A stretch of 59,157 nt of DNA from Shewanella sp. c952 (GTDB lineage: Bacteria; Pseudomonadota; Gammaproteobacteria; Enterobacterales; Shewanellaceae), in contig NZ_BPEW01000027.1 of the NCBI RefSeq assembly GCF_019654975.1, forward strand, positions 1-59,157. The letters are read 5' to 3'. This document shows, in pieces, positions 25,625 to 35,252 of the stretch; the first letter of the stretch is position 1, and every line of letters starts with the position of its first letter. The notes under the pieces are model-generated. The model saw only the letters and a list, made by a program, of their open reading frames with translations, had not been told where the DNA came from and searched no databases. A program made the translations under genes and the position numbers.

Positions 25625-27529
25625 GTGTTAAAAAGACTGAATTCAACTAAATTTATCTCAATCGCGATTTTATCTGCCGTTTTGTTCGGTTGTGGTACCC
25701 CGACAACGCCAGTAAAGACTGAAAAAACAGAGGTTTCGTTGTCTGCAGTGACGCAGGCTTCATCGCAGTACTTAGCATTAGCTGCCAATGAAAAAAACCG
25801 CGAAACCCGCGATAAGTATGTTTTATTGGCTGCCCACGCACTGCTAAACGAAGGCAATGCCAACGCTGCAGATAAGACTTTGAAGTCAATTGCACAAGAT
25901 ATAACCCAAAAACCTGAGCTATTAGCAGAGCATAAATATCTATCTGCGCGGGTTTTAGAAGTTATTTCGACTTACAATCACGCTCTTGAAGTTCTCAATT
26001 ACCCAAGCAATTGGCAGCTACCAAACTGGCAATGGGTCAGCTATTACCAATTCAAGGCGCGCTTATACCAGCAGATCAATCAGCCTATTGAACAGGTTCG
26101 CCAGCTAAGTTTGCTCAGTCAGTATTTACCTGCAACACAAGCTTTTGAAGTCAATGACGAAATCTGGCGCTCACTGCAGCCTATTAATGAGCAAACATTG
26201 CTAAGCTTTCGAGATGACCGCAGTAATCCTATTTTTGCAGGCTGGGTACAGTTAGCTTACATTGCCAAACACTATGCCATTAACCCTAATGATTTAGTCC
26301 GTCAATTGGGCAGCTGGCAGCAGTTAAACCCAACCCATCCTGCTGCAGCTAAACTGCCGACAGATCTTGAAAAAGCCCTCAACACTAAGCCCTATCAGCC
26401 TAAGAATATCGCCGTTCTATTACCACTAACAGGCTCTAGAGCCGTCGTGGCAAATGTGGTTAAACAAGGCATTATTGCCAACTATATGGCAACGGCAGAT
26501 GACAGTGTTTCAGTAAAATTTTTTGATACTGCTCCAGGTGCTCAAGCAGCCTATCAGCAAGCTGTAACTGCTGGTGCTGAGTTTATTATTGGTCCACTGC
26601 TGCAATCTGAAGTAGAACAGTTACAGGATATGGCCGTAACCGCCACAACCACTGAGTCAGTAGAATTAAGTCCAACCGCAAGCAGGGGTATTACGCCTGC
26701 TACAACCCCAAACACTCAGGTTGCTAAAAGTATTCCACAGCTTTATTTAAACCATATTGATAACTTCACTCCGCAAGATGACAAGTTTTTCTTCGCACTG
26801 TCACCCACGGATGAAGCCATTGATGCCGCTCAGAGACTTTATAATGATGGTATTGAGCAGCCTCTACTGCTAGTCAGCAATGATGCTGTCGGCCACCGCA
26901 TGGCTGAAAGCTTTAGCGAGGCTTGGCAACTGCTCACTCAAAAGCCTGCTGAAATCCATTACTATGATGCTGGTGACAAAATGAAAGTCACAGTACAAAA
27001 AGCATTAGGTGTTATCGACAGCAAAGAGCGTATAGCACGAATTAAGGCAATTTTGACACCTAAGATTGAGGCTGACTTTCGCTCTCGTCGCGACATTGAT
27101 GCCATTTATATGATCTCGGCAAGTCGCGATCTGCTGCTATTAAAGCCATTTATCGACGTTAACTTCAGTGTCTTTGCCGAGCCAGTACCGCTATATACTA
27201 CCAGCCGTAGCCGAGTTGGAAGCAACAGTCGTGAAACTGCCAGTGAGTTGAATAACCTTACAATTAGTGACATTCCATGGTTAATTAGCCCTAACACAGA
27301 AACACGTATGGTGAATGAGTTATGGCCGAAGTGGAGTAACAGTCGTAAACGGCTATACATTATGGGCTATGACGCATTAGATTTAGTCGGTAAACTTGCA
27401 CAAATGCGAGCGCTACCGGGTTACCAGTTTTCTGGCCGAAGTGGTGTATTGTCAGTACAACCGGATGGCACAATTAACCGCCAACTGAGCTGGGGACGTT
27501 ATCAGAGAGGTAACCTTCGTCCGCTATAA
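25625..27529 (+). CDS. lpoA: Penicillin-binding protein activator LpoA
   Basis: A 634-residue outer-membrane lipoprotein that reaches through the cell wall to stimulate the transpeptidase of PBP1A, whose gene is also in this window (44044-46593). It starts with a lipoprotein signal peptide (GTG start) and a lipobox LFGC near residue 23. The N-terminal half is a TPR-like helical domain (about 40-250); the C-terminal part (from IAVLLPLTGSRAVVANVVKQ, about 260 on) is a periplasmic-binding-protein fold, interrupted by a Thr-rich linker. It is followed by yraN, diaA and dolP as in enterobacteria. Confidence 0.95.
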   Translation: MLKRLNSTKFISIAILSAVLFGCGTPTTPVKTEKTEVSLSAVTQASSQYLALAANEKNRETRDKYVLLAAHALLNEGNANAADKTLKSIAQDITQKPELLAEHKYLSARVLEVISTYNHALEVLNYPSNWQLPNWQWVSYYQFKARLYQQINQPIEQVRQLSLLSQYLPATQAFEVNDEIWRSLQPINEQTLLSFRDDRSNPIFAGWVQLAYIAKHYAINPNDLVRQLGSWQQLNPTHPAAAKLPTDLEKALNTKPYQPKNIAVLLPLTGSRAVVANVVKQGIIANYMATADDSVSVKFFDTAPGAQAAYQQAVTAGAEFIIGPLLQSEVEQLQDMAVTATTTESVELSPTASRGITPATTPNTQVAKSIPQLYLNHIDNFTPQDDKFFFALSPTDEAIDAAQRLYNDGIEQPLLLVSNDAVGHRMAESFSEAWQLLTQKPAEIHYYDAGDKMKVTVQKALGVIDSKERIARIKAILTPKIEADFRSRRDIDAIYMISASRDLLLLKPFIDVNFSVFAEPVPLYTTSRSRVGSNSRETASELNNLTISDIPWLISPNTETRMVNELWPKWSNSRKRLYIMGYDALDLVGKLAQMRALPGYQFSGRSGVLSVQPDGTINRQLSWGRYQRGNLRPL

Positions 27530-27623
27530 TAGGCTTTTTAGCAAAATGTAAATTTGGCTTGAGCCTTAGCTATTAAAAGGCTTTTTGCGTTATATTCAAA
27601 TACCGCCACAGGGAAGAGCGAAT

Positions 27624-27965
27624 TTGAAAGAAAAAACAGCGGTTAAAGGACAAGCAGCTGAAGTCGCCGCGCGACAGTATTTGGAACAACATGGACTAAA
27701 GTTTGTCGAACAAAACGTACGCTATCGTTTTGGCGAAATAGACTTAGTGATGCGCGATGGCAAAGATTGGGTATTCGTTGAGGTAAAATATCGCACTCAT
27801 ACTCAATTTGGCGGTGCGTTGAATGCATTAAGCTCGGCGCAAACTAACCGTATCAGAAAGGCAGCTAGTCATTACATACAATTAAACCAAATCGATGCAA
27901 TTTGTCGGTTTGATGTTATCGCAGCCGATCCCAGTGGTATAAATTGGATCCGCAGCGCGTTTTGA
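27624..27965 (+). CDS. yraN: YraN family protein (UPF0102), predicted endonuclease fold
   Basis: The conserved protein of 113 residues with KGQAAEVAARQYLEQHG, RFGEIDLVMRDG and VFVEVKYR, the E-D-ExK core of the Holliday-resolvase-like UPF0102 family. Its cellular role is unknown. I prefer the TTG at 27624, seven bases after a GGGAAGAG, because it gives the family's usual N-terminus; a TTG at 27585 would add 13 residues with no ribosome site. It lies between lpoA and diaA. Confidence 0.88.
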   Translation: MKEKTAVKGQAAEVAARQYLEQHGLKFVEQNVRYRFGEIDLVMRDGKDWVFVEVKYRTHTQFGGALNALSSAQTNRIRKAASHYIQLNQIDAICRFDVIAADPSGINWIRSAF

Positions 27966-28026
27966 CCCAAATTCATTTTAAATTGTGCGTAGATAGAAAC
28001 GCGCAGGACTATAAAAAGGTAATCCC

Positions 28027-28620
28027 ATGTTAGAGCGTATAAAAGACAGCTTTACAGAGTCTATCCAAACTAAAATTGATGCTTCAGAAGCATTACCAGA
28101 GTCGATTGCCAAAGCGGCAGAGATGATGGTGCAATGTTTGTTAGGTGGTAATAAGATTTTAGCCTGTGGTAATGGTGGTAGTGCTGGTGATGCACAACAC
28201 TTTTCGGCTGAGCTGTTAAATCGTTATGAAATAGAGCGCCCACCTTTACCCGCTATTGCATTGAGCTGTGACACCTCAACGATTACCGCTATTGCTAACG
28301 ATTATAGCTACGATGAAATCTACTCAAAACAGATTATGGCGTTAGGTCAGCCTGGTGATATTTTGCTAGCCATCTCAACCAGTGGTAACTCTGGTAACGT
28401 CATTAAGGCAATGGAAGCTGCACTGAGCCGTGATATGACGATCGTATCATTAACCGGCAAAGACGGTGGTGCAATGGCCGGCTTACTAAGCGTTAATGAC
28501 GTTGAAATTCGTGTCCCTTCAAATGTGACAGCTCGCATTCAAGAAGTACACTTATTGGCTATTCATTGCCTATGTGACAACATCGATCGCACTCTGTTTC
28601 CTCAGGACGAACAAGCATGA
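28027..28620 (+). CDS. diaA: SIS-domain protein DiaA (DnaA initiator-associating)
   Basis: A 197-residue SIS-domain protein similar to phosphoheptose isomerase GmhA. Conserved segments are LACGNGGSAGDAQHFSAEL (about 45-62), RPPLPAIALS, and AISTSGNSGNV. In Escherichia coli DiaA forms a tetramer that helps DnaA assemble at oriC. Gene position between yraN and dolP, rather than a heptose-synthesis locus, supports DiaA. It overlaps dolP by four bases (ATGA). Confidence 0.9.
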   Translation: MLERIKDSFTESIQTKIDASEALPESIAKAAEMMVQCLLGGNKILACGNGGSAGDAQHFSAELLNRYEIERPPLPAIALSCDTSTITAIANDYSYDEIYSKQIMALGQPGDILLAISTSGNSGNVIKAMEAALSRDMTIVSLTGKDGGAMAGLLSVNDVEIRVPSNVTARIQEVHLLAIHCLCDNIDRTLFPQDEQA

Positions 28621-29186
28621 GAAAGCTGCTTTCATTAGTTACTATCTTGTTGATGCTTCAGGGCTGCGCAGGAGCCGTAATGGTCGGCGCAGTTGGAGGC
28701 GCTATGATGGTCAACGATGAACGCAGCTTTCAAACACAGCTTGATGATACCAACGCAGATTTTAATATCTCTAGCGCGCTTTCGGCACATGAAGACTTGA
28801 AAAACCAAGCGAATGTGACCGGCGTGGTGATGAACTCTAACGTATTGATGATCGGGCAAGCGCCTAATTCAATGTTAAGGGACAAAGCCGTACGCACAGT
28901 GCAAGAGCTTAAAATCGGCGGTAAGATCCACAATCAAATTAGGATCGGTAACCCGACTTCATTTACCACCCGCAGCAACGATACTTGGATAACGACCAAG
29001 GTCAAAAGCCGCATGCTGAGTGAAGATGGACTGGATGTCACTAATATTAAAGTAGTGACCGAAAACGGCGAAGTATTCTTAATCGGCTTAGTTGCACGCC
29101 AACAAGCTGATCTTGCCGTTGACGTTACCCGCAATACCGCCGGTGTACGAAAAGTGATCAAGGTATTTGAGTACACAGATTCATAA
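28617..29186 (+). CDS. dolP: Division/outer-membrane lipoprotein DolP (YraP), two BON domains
   Basis: A 189-residue lipoprotein with lipobox LQGCAG at residues about 15-20 and a Gly-rich segment just after it. Two BON domains follow (about 45-113 and 122-188), seen as repeated NVTGVVMNSNVLMIGQAP and TNIKVVTENGEVFLIGLV blocks. DolP keeps outer-membrane integrity and gathers at division sites in Escherichia coli. The ATG overlaps the diaA stop. Confidence 0.92.
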   Translation: MRKLLSLVTILLMLQGCAGAVMVGAVGGAMMVNDERSFQTQLDDTNADFNISSALSAHEDLKNQANVTGVVMNSNVLMIGQAPNSMLRDKAVRTVQELKIGGKIHNQIRIGNPTSFTTRSNDTWITTKVKSRMLSEDGLDVTNIKVVTENGEVFLIGLVARQQADLAVDVTRNTAGVRKVIKVFEYTDS

Positions 29187-29222
29187 CCTTAAGTACACCC
29201 GTTAGCAGATCAAATCATAAAA

Positions 29223-30107
29223 TCATCGCGCATTGTGCTCGATGATTTTTTTTGGGTTGCTGTTAACCATTATATGACTTAGCCATGGCAAGATAAGCGA
29301 CGGCAATACAATAAATGCGGCACCGACCCAACTTAATGTATCTAACCATTCCTCGAACAACAACCAGCCAAAGAAGACACAAAAAAGCAGTCCACTATAC
29401 TCAGCAATTGCGACCTGGCTTGCTTGTGCTCGGCGATATGCCAATACACAAAACCAATGATAAGCCAGTAAAAAGCTATTGCTCAGCGCTGCAATGGCCA
29501 CCAGTTGCCAGCTAACGCCCTCTAATCCTTGCACTGCAACCATAACGGCCACCAGCGGAATACCCAGTGCGTTATACAGCATAAGTGTCACTGTTGGGTT
29601 CTCTGTGGTTGGTAGCTTGCGCAGTGCGAGTTGATTAATAGCAAAGGTTATTGCTGCGATAAGCACTGCGATACCAAACCAATTTATCTCACTTGGTCTT
29701 AACAAGATTAAGATCCCAATAAAGCCGAGAATAGTGGCGAGCCATTGCGATGGAGTGACTTTCTCCTTAAGCAGCACGCAGCCAAGCAAAACAATGATTA
29801 ACGGCGCCGAGAAAAACAGTGAACTCACGGTTGCCATCGGTAATGCCATCAAGCCCATTATTAAGCACACAGCTCCTAAAGCCCCGGTGTTAGCCCTAAA
29901 TAAGTGCAGTTTTAAGTACTTGGAAGTTGGGCATCGAGCTGCAAACCATAATGGTAGTAGCATCAAAACAGACAATACCTGACGAATGAGCAGAAACGTT
30001 GCAGCATTACTGCCCTCTGGCATCCATTTAATCGATACATCATACAGCGCACTAAATAGATTACCGAATATCAGTAATCCAATACCAATCATCACATTTG
30101 ACTTCAT
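29223..30107 (-). CDS. EamA/DMT-family permease
   Basis: A 294-residue inner-membrane protein with about ten hydrophobic segments arranged as two EamA repeats (about 8-140 and 150-278). The drug/metabolite transporter superfamily exports amino acids, metabolites or drugs; the substrate cannot be read here. It is divergent from a LysR regulator gene 166 bases away, which may control it. No ribosome site stands out before the ATG at 30107. Confidence 0.85.
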   Translation of the reverse strand: MKSNVMIGIGLLIFGNLFSALYDVSIKWMPEGSNAATFLLIRQVLSVLMLLPLWFAARCPTSKYLKLHLFRANTGALGAVCLIMGLMALPMATVSSLFFSAPLIIVLLGCVLLKEKVTPSQWLATILGFIGILILLRPSEINWFGIAVLIAAITFAINQLALRKLPTTENPTVTLMLYNALGIPLVAVMVAVQGLEGVSWQLVAIAALSNSFLLAYHWFCVLAYRRAQASQVAIAEYSGLLFCVFFGWLLFEEWLDTLSWVGAAFIVLPSLILPWLSHIMVNSNPKKIIEHNAR

Positions 30108-30273
30108 TTTTAATTTCTAACCACTTAACTCAATATATGCGGATGATATAGCGCGCAAATCAGCACTAGAAATGATGTTTTTTATCAATACATGAATTAA
30201 ATTAATACTATGAGCAATATCACTCATTAAGCTCATGTGAAAATCTATTCGTTTGCGACAATAAGGATCATCG

Positions 30274-31143
30274 ATGAGAAAACTTCCGCCGTTGCGCGCG
30301 CTGCAAGTCTTTGAGGCTGCAGCAAGGCAGAGCCACTTCTCCAAGGCCGCCAACGAGCTGTGCATTACCCAGAGTGCTGTATCGCATCAAGTTAGGCTGC
30401 TCGAAGAACACTTTGGTGAGCGCTTATTTAAACGAGAAGGACGTCAATTAAGGCTAACGACCAAAGGCCAGCACCTTTATGAATCGCTAGAGCGGATTTT
30501 TAATGATCTAAGTGATTTGAGTAAACAAATAAGCGGTGATAGTAATGACCAATTGCGACTCGCGGTCTACAGCTCTTTTGCCATAAAGTGGTTAATTCCA
30601 AGACTTAATGAGTTCAGAAGGCAGCATCCAGAAATTAAGGTCCGTCTTGATATGATCACTGATGACCCTGAACTCAGTGACAACGTGGCTGATATGTTTA
30701 TCACCGGGCAAAGTGGTCAACCTGGTTATTATCATCAATCGCTACATAAAGAGCGCTTGGTACCGGTGATCAGCCCCAGTTTATTATCCTCAGATGACCC
30801 AATATATGAACTCAGCTCACATCCACTGCTTACCGTCGATGAAGGGCCGCTAGGGCTCGACTGGGACCGCTGGTTTATTGCAAACGATATGATTTTACCG
30901 CCAGAACAACAGCAGCATATTTTTAGCCACGTATTACTGGCGATTGAAGCGTCAATTGCAGGTCAAGGGATCGCACTAGCATCAGACTTTATGGTGCAAG
31001 CGGATATAGAGAAAGGTGTACTCGTTGAGCTTGCATTGCCGGATATTTTAACTGGGTTTGAGTTCTACTTCAGTTGTAAGCTGCGACGTTTGAAAGAGCC
31101 TGCGATTAAAGCCTTTGCTGACTGGCTAACTAAGCAGTCTTAA
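30274..31143 (+). CDS. LysR-family regulator, GcvA-like
   Basis: A 289-residue regulator with an N-terminal winged helix-turn-helix (PPLRALQVFEAAARQSHFSK, then ITQSAVSHQVRLLEEHFGE) and a periplasmic-binding-type effector domain (from about 90). The N-terminus and the LLTVDEGP and GQGIALASDFMV segments are typical of the GcvA subgroup. Start supported by AAGGAT. It is divergent from the DMT permease. It may regulate the permease; glycine cleavage genes are not nearby. Confidence 0.88.
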   Translation: MRKLPPLRALQVFEAAARQSHFSKAANELCITQSAVSHQVRLLEEHFGERLFKREGRQLRLTTKGQHLYESLERIFNDLSDLSKQISGDSNDQLRLAVYSSFAIKWLIPRLNEFRRQHPEIKVRLDMITDDPELSDNVADMFITGQSGQPGYYHQSLHKERLVPVISPSLLSSDDPIYELSSHPLLTVDEGPLGLDWDRWFIANDMILPPEQQQHIFSHVLLAIEASIAGQGIALASDFMVQADIEKGVLVELALPDILTGFEFYFSCKLRRLKEPAIKAFADWLTKQS

Positions 31144-31152
31144 GCCATAAAA

Positions 31153-31176
31153 AAAGCCAGCGTACAAGCTGGCTTT
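31153..31176. terminator. Bidirectional terminator between the LysR gene and trpS
   Basis: AAAGCCAGC pairs with GCTGGCTTT across GTACAA, with T-rich and A-rich flanks on the two sides. It serves both convergent genes. Confidence 0.75.
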
Positions 31177-31198
31177 TATCTATTGTGGCTCTTTAACT

Positions 31199-32209
31199 TT
31201 AAACGATAAGGCCAATCTTTTCGTACACTTGCTTGATTGTCACTTCAGCTCTAGCTTGTGCTTTCTCTGCACCATCTTGCATCACTTGATTCAAGAATGT
31301 TTGATCAGCGCGGTACTCTTTAAAGCGTTGTTGAATTGGCTCAAGCATGCTCACAACGGCTTCACCGGTAGCAACTTTTAGATGACCATACATCTTGCCT
31401 TCAAACTCAGCCTCTAGTGCTGCGATTGATTGACCAGTACAGCCAGACATTAGGCTCAGAAGGTTGGAGACACCAGGCTTCTCTACGGTGTCGAATCGCA
31501 CCATTGGTGGCTCTTGGCCATCCGTCATCGCCTTTTTGATCTTCTTCATAATCGCTTTTGGATCTTCCAACAACTCGATAACGTTATTACGGTTGTCATC
31601 AGACTTAGACATCTTCTTCAGCGGATCTTGCAGCGACATCACCTTAGCGCCATGCTCTGGGATAAACGGCTCCGGTACCACAAAGGTTTCGCCGTAAGCA
31701 TTGTTAAAGCGAGTCGCGATATCACGAGTCAGCTCCAAATGCTGCTTCTGATCTTGACCTACTGGGATCTCATTTGCTTGATACAGTAAAATATCAGCAG
31801 CCATTAGCACTGGGTAACCAAACAAACCAACGTTAATGTTGTTGGCATGCTTTTGTGATTTGTCTTTAAACTGCGTCATGCGGTTTAGTTCACCCATCTG
31901 GGTGTAACAGTTCAATGCCCAACCTAACTGTGTATGCTGCGGCACTTGCGACTGAATAAATACCGTGCTCTTTTTAGGGTCGACACCACAGGCCAAATAT
32001 AGCGCTAGAGTATCAAGACAAGCTTCACGTAATTTAACTGGATCTTGTCTCACGGTGATTGCATGCAGGTCAACGACGCAATAAAGGCAATCATGACTAT
32101 CTTGCATGGCAACCCATTGACGTAACGCGCCCATATAGTTACCAATGGTAAGTGCACCTGAGGGCTGAGCACCACTTAGGACTACAGGTTTCGTTAGAGG
32201 GGTCGTCAT
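31199..32209 (-). CDS. trpS: Tryptophanyl-tRNA synthetase
   Basis: A 336-residue class I synthetase that charges tRNA-Trp. PSGALTIGNYMGALRQW near residue 15-32 is the HIGH-type motif (TIGN), and KKMSKSDDNRN (about 198-208) is the KMSKS loop. PVLMAADILLYQANEIPVG is the Trp/AMP pocket segment. It ends the rpe-gph-trpS operon, as in enterobacteria. Confidence 0.97.
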   Translation of the reverse strand: MTTPLTKPVVLSGAQPSGALTIGNYMGALRQWVAMQDSHDCLYCVVDLHAITVRQDPVKLREACLDTLALYLACGVDPKKSTVFIQSQVPQHTQLGWALNCYTQMGELNRMTQFKDKSQKHANNINVGLFGYPVLMAADILLYQANEIPVGQDQKQHLELTRDIATRFNNAYGETFVVPEPFIPEHGAKVMSLQDPLKKMSKSDDNRNNVIELLEDPKAIMKKIKKAMTDGQEPPMVRFDTVEKPGVSNLLSLMSGCTGQSIAALEAEFEGKMYGHLKVATGEAVVSMLEPIQQRFKEYRADQTFLNQVMQDGAEKAQARAEVTIKQVYEKIGLIV

Positions 32210-32238
32210 TTTATTTATTGCTCCATTGCTTGTCGCGC

Positions 32239-32913
32239 TTATTTTAGTAACGCGGAAATTTCACTAAATTGTTCACATACGGCGGTCGGGCCGCTTAGGC
32301 CAATATCTTCACCGTAGTTGTAGCCATAGGTCAAGCCTATTGAACCGATAGCTGCAGCTTTTGCCGCTATTATGTCATTTTTTGAGTCGCCAACCATTAA
32401 TAGCTGCTCAGGCTCAAGCTGCCACTGTTGCATAATATGCATTAACGGTAGCGGATCGGGTTTCATTTTGGCTAATGAATCACCGCCTAGTACTATCGAA
32501 AAATAGCTGTCTAGGTTAAACGCTTTAAGCAGTGGCACCGTAAATTCGAAAGGCTTATTGGTGACGATAGCCAGCTGATAACCCGCTGAGTGCAGCGCAT
32601 TAAGTACTTGTTCGACGTTGTCGTATAAGCGACTATGCTGCTGCAAGTTTTGCTGATAAAAGTGCATAAACCTTGGCATACATGCAGTAAGCTTCGCGTC
32701 ACTAACCTCGGTATTAAGCGCAAAGTTGAGTGCTCGGCGCATCAACATCTCAGCACCATTACCGACCCAGCTGCGTACTTGTGACTCGGTACTCAGCGGC
32801 AACTCTAGCTCTTGCAAAGTTGCATTGGTCGCAGCAGCAAGATCAGGAACGCTATCAATTAGCGTTCCATCTAAGTCAAATGCAACGGCTTTTATTTGAC
32901 TAAAATCTTTCAT
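32239..32913 (-). CDS. gph: Phosphoglycolate phosphatase
   Basis: A 224-residue HAD-superfamily phosphatase that removes phosphate from 2-phosphoglycolate formed during DNA repair. Motif I is AFDLDGTLIDS, motif II is IVTNKP and the last motif is MVGDSKNDI. The cap is the four-helix type. It starts three bases after the rpe stop. Confidence 0.93.
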   Translation of the reverse strand: MKDFSQIKAVAFDLDGTLIDSVPDLAAATNATLQELELPLSTESQVRSWVGNGAEMLMRRALNFALNTEVSDAKLTACMPRFMHFYQQNLQQHSRLYDNVEQVLNALHSAGYQLAIVTNKPFEFTVPLLKAFNLDSYFSIVLGGDSLAKMKPDPLPLMHIMQQWQLEPEQLLMVGDSKNDIIAAKAAAIGSIGLTYGYNYGEDIGLSGPTAVCEQFSEISALLK

Positions 32914-32916
32914 TAG

Positions 32917-33591
32917 CTATGCCTCAACGCTAGCAAGTTCAGCACGCATTTCGTCGATAACCGCTTTGTAGTCTGGCTTATTGAAAATAGCAGAACCAGC
33001 AACAAACATATCTGCGCCTGCAGCAGCAATTTCAGCGATATTATCCACTTTAACGCCACCATCAACTTCAAGACGGATATCAAAACCACTGTCGTCAATC
33101 AGCTTACGTACCTGACGCAATTTGTCTAACGTTGACGGGATAAACGACTGTCCACCAAAACCAGGGTTTACTGACATCAACAAAATGACATCCAGTTTGT
33201 CCATCACGTGATCTAAATAATGTAATGGCGTACCAGGATTAAACACTAAGCCCGCTTTACAACCTGACTCTTTAATGAGTTGCAAACTACGATCTAGATG
33301 TTCGCTCGCTTCCGGATGGAAAGTGATGATTGAGGCGCCAGCTGCGGCAAAATCAGGGATTAAGCGATCAACAGGTTTAACCATTAAATGCACGTCAATA
33401 TCTGCGGTTACACCGTAATCACGCAATGCTTTGCATACCATAGGACCTATGGTCAAATTTGGTACATAGTGGTTATCCATTACATCAAAATGGACAACAT
33501 CGGCACCCGCGTTCAATACAGCATCAACGTCTTCACCTAGACGAGCGAAATCTGCAGACAAAATAGAGGGAGCAATCAAAAATGGACGCAT
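32917..33591 (-). CDS. rpe: Ribulose-phosphate 3-epimerase
   Basis: A 224-residue TIM-barrel enzyme of the pentose phosphate pathway. It has PSILSADFARLGEDV, HFDVMDNHYVPNLTIGP, DVHLMVKP, NPGFGGQSFIP and LEVDGGVK, the metal- and phosphate-binding loops of the family. First gene of the minus-strand rpe-gph-trpS run; normally next to dam, but here two plus-strand genes lie between. Confidence 0.97.
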   Translation of the reverse strand: MRPFLIAPSILSADFARLGEDVDAVLNAGADVVHFDVMDNHYVPNLTIGPMVCKALRDYGVTADIDVHLMVKPVDRLIPDFAAAGASIITFHPEASEHLDRSLQLIKESGCKAGLVFNPGTPLHYLDHVMDKLDVILLMSVNPGFGGQSFIPSTLDKLRQVRKLIDDSGFDIRLEVDGGVKVDNIAEIAAAGADMFVAGSAIFNKPDYKAVIDEMRAELASVEA

Positions 33592-33793
33592 ATTAAAACC
33601 ACCAGTATGTTTAAGAAGTGCACTATTCTACCTGCTGCAGTCCACGCTCTCTATAGCTGGGAGCCCATTTAGCTAAATTGGTAGGCTAAAATTTTTCATT
33701 GCAACAGTAAAAATGAATTTAAGTGTAAAAAATGTTTAAAATATGACCTTGTTTGCTATAATGTTGCGACTGCATGATAAATAGGAGGACGAC

Positions 33794-34135
33794 ATGAAAG
33801 GATTATTCAAGAAAACAGCGACTTTTAGAGCTGCTGCTACTCTTGCTGTCGTGACTGCAGCTTTAGGAACGATTAGCTTAACATCTCAATCAACTGAAAC
33901 GGCCTCTAGTGCTGCTTGCGTCTGCGATACAGCAAACAGCAGTTATAACCCTGGCCTACCTGCAAGTCACCCAAGCAACCGCTGCGCTTCTCAGTCACAC
34001 GACTTGAGCTGGAAGAGCTGGTTAACAGGTAAAAGCCAAACTAATCAGTTACATTTCATCGATCTTTTTGAGCTGTTATATGGCCATCAGAGTTCGCCAA
34101 TCACTAGCGATAATTCTCCGATGAAGGGCGAATAA
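33794..34135 (+). CDS. Small exported or membrane-anchored hypothetical protein
   Basis: A 113-residue protein with a basic N-terminus and a hydrophobic stretch (residues about 14-31) that ends in small residues, consistent with a signal peptide. It then has CVCD (about 43-46) and a third Cys in SNRCASQS, with no further domain. An AGGAGG ribosome site sits just before the ATG. It lies head to tail with the DUF2970 gene (8 bases apart). I do not recognise it; it may be specific to this lineage. Confidence 0.65.
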   Translation: MKGLFKKTATFRAAATLAVVTAALGTISLTSQSTETASSAACVCDTANSSYNPGLPASHPSNRCASQSHDLSWKSWLTGKSQTNQLHFIDLFELLYGHQSSPITSDNSPMKGE

Positions 34136-34143
34136 CAACTCTT

Positions 34144-34329
34144 ATGCTATATCGATGGTGGCAAGTACTCTTAAGTACCCTAGCTGCCTTTATTGGTGTG
34201 CAAACAGAGCAAAATCGGCTTAGAGACTTTCAAACTTCTTCTCCAATTCCCTACATAGTGATGGGTATTTTGCTCGCAGTGGTATTTGTATTAGGACTGA
34301 TTTTTATTGTTAATCAGGTACTCGCCTAG
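34144..34329 (+). CDS. DUF2970 family small membrane protein
   Basis: A 61-residue protein with LLSTLAAFIGVQTEQNRLRD and a single C-terminal membrane helix (about 35-58), the pattern of DUF2970. Function unknown. It follows the secreted protein gene closely and probably shares its transcript. Confidence 0.8.
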   Translation: MLYRWWQVLLSTLAAFIGVQTEQNRLRDFQTSSPIPYIVMGILLAVVFVLGLIFIVNQVLA

Positions 34330-34360
34330 ACGTTAACGATTTAGTCTAGCAGACCCAAAA

Positions 34361-35200
34361 TCAATCATTTTCACTATGATATGAATCATCATATAGCGCC
34401 ATCAATTCATCGACCTTCTTGCGACTACTGCCCTTTTGGCTAATATTGCGCTGCACTTGAATAGAGTCAAATGTCGCGCCATGGTAAAGCTCTCTGGTCA
34501 GTGGGATATCATGATTACTGATCAAAACAGGAATACCACGTTCAATAGCAGTGTGGCGTGATTTTCTTGCCAGTAGTGCCTGATCGTCCAATGAGAAGCC
34601 AGCACCTACATAGGTGGTAAAGCTCGCCGTTGATGACAATGGTGCGTAAGGCGGATCGCAATAAACTACATCACCATCTTTAGTCATATCGATTGCCTGT
34701 TCGTAACCAATACAACGAAATTCGGCACGCTGCGCCTTTTCCGAAAAAGCACGGATTTCATTTTCTGGGAAGTAGGGTTTTTTATAGGAGCCAAAAGGTA
34801 CGTTAAAGCCACCTTTACGGTTATAACGACACAAGCCATTAAAGCCATGACGGTTCATATAGAGAAAGTACACCGAACGCTTAAAGGGATCTTTCGTCTC
34901 ATTAAAGCTGCTACGAACTTTATAGTAAGCATCTTTTTGATTCATCTCAGGGACGAACAATGCTTTAGCGGCTTTGATGTACTTTTCAGGTTCTGACTGC
35001 ACTATCTTATACAAGTTAATCAGGTCTTGATTAATATCGCACAGCAGATAACGCTCAAAGTCAGTATTAAGAAAAACAGAACCCGCGCCTACAAATGGTT
35101 CAACGAGTCTATCGCCTTGAGGGAGGTGCTCTTTTAGAGCTTCAATCAGTTTAAATTTTCCGCCAGCCCACTTTAAGAAGGCCCTTTGTTTTTTAATCAT
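34361..35200 (-). CDS. dam: DNA adenine methyltransferase Dam
   Basis: A 279-residue N6-adenine methyltransferase for GATC sites. FLKWAGGK (8-15) is the S-adenosylmethionine motif, DPPY (in DVVYCDPPYAPLS) is the catalytic motif, and RYNRKGGFNVPFG is the DNA-contact segment. In gammaproteobacteria Dam marks the parental strand for mismatch repair and times DNA replication. It is downstream of damX. Confidence 0.96.
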   Translation of the reverse strand: MIKKQRAFLKWAGGKFKLIEALKEHLPQGDRLVEPFVGAGSVFLNTDFERYLLCDINQDLINLYKIVQSEPEKYIKAAKALFVPEMNQKDAYYKVRSSFNETKDPFKRSVYFLYMNRHGFNGLCRYNRKGGFNVPFGSYKKPYFPENEIRAFSEKAQRAEFRCIGYEQAIDMTKDGDVVYCDPPYAPLSSTASFTTYVGAGFSLDDQALLARKSRHTAIERGIPVLISNHDIPLTRELYHGATFDSIQVQRNISQKGSSRKKVDELMALYDDSYHSEND

Positions 35201-35252
35201 TTAAATTGATTGAATACTAAGAAAAAGAGAGCTGATGATTGTACTCTGTTTA

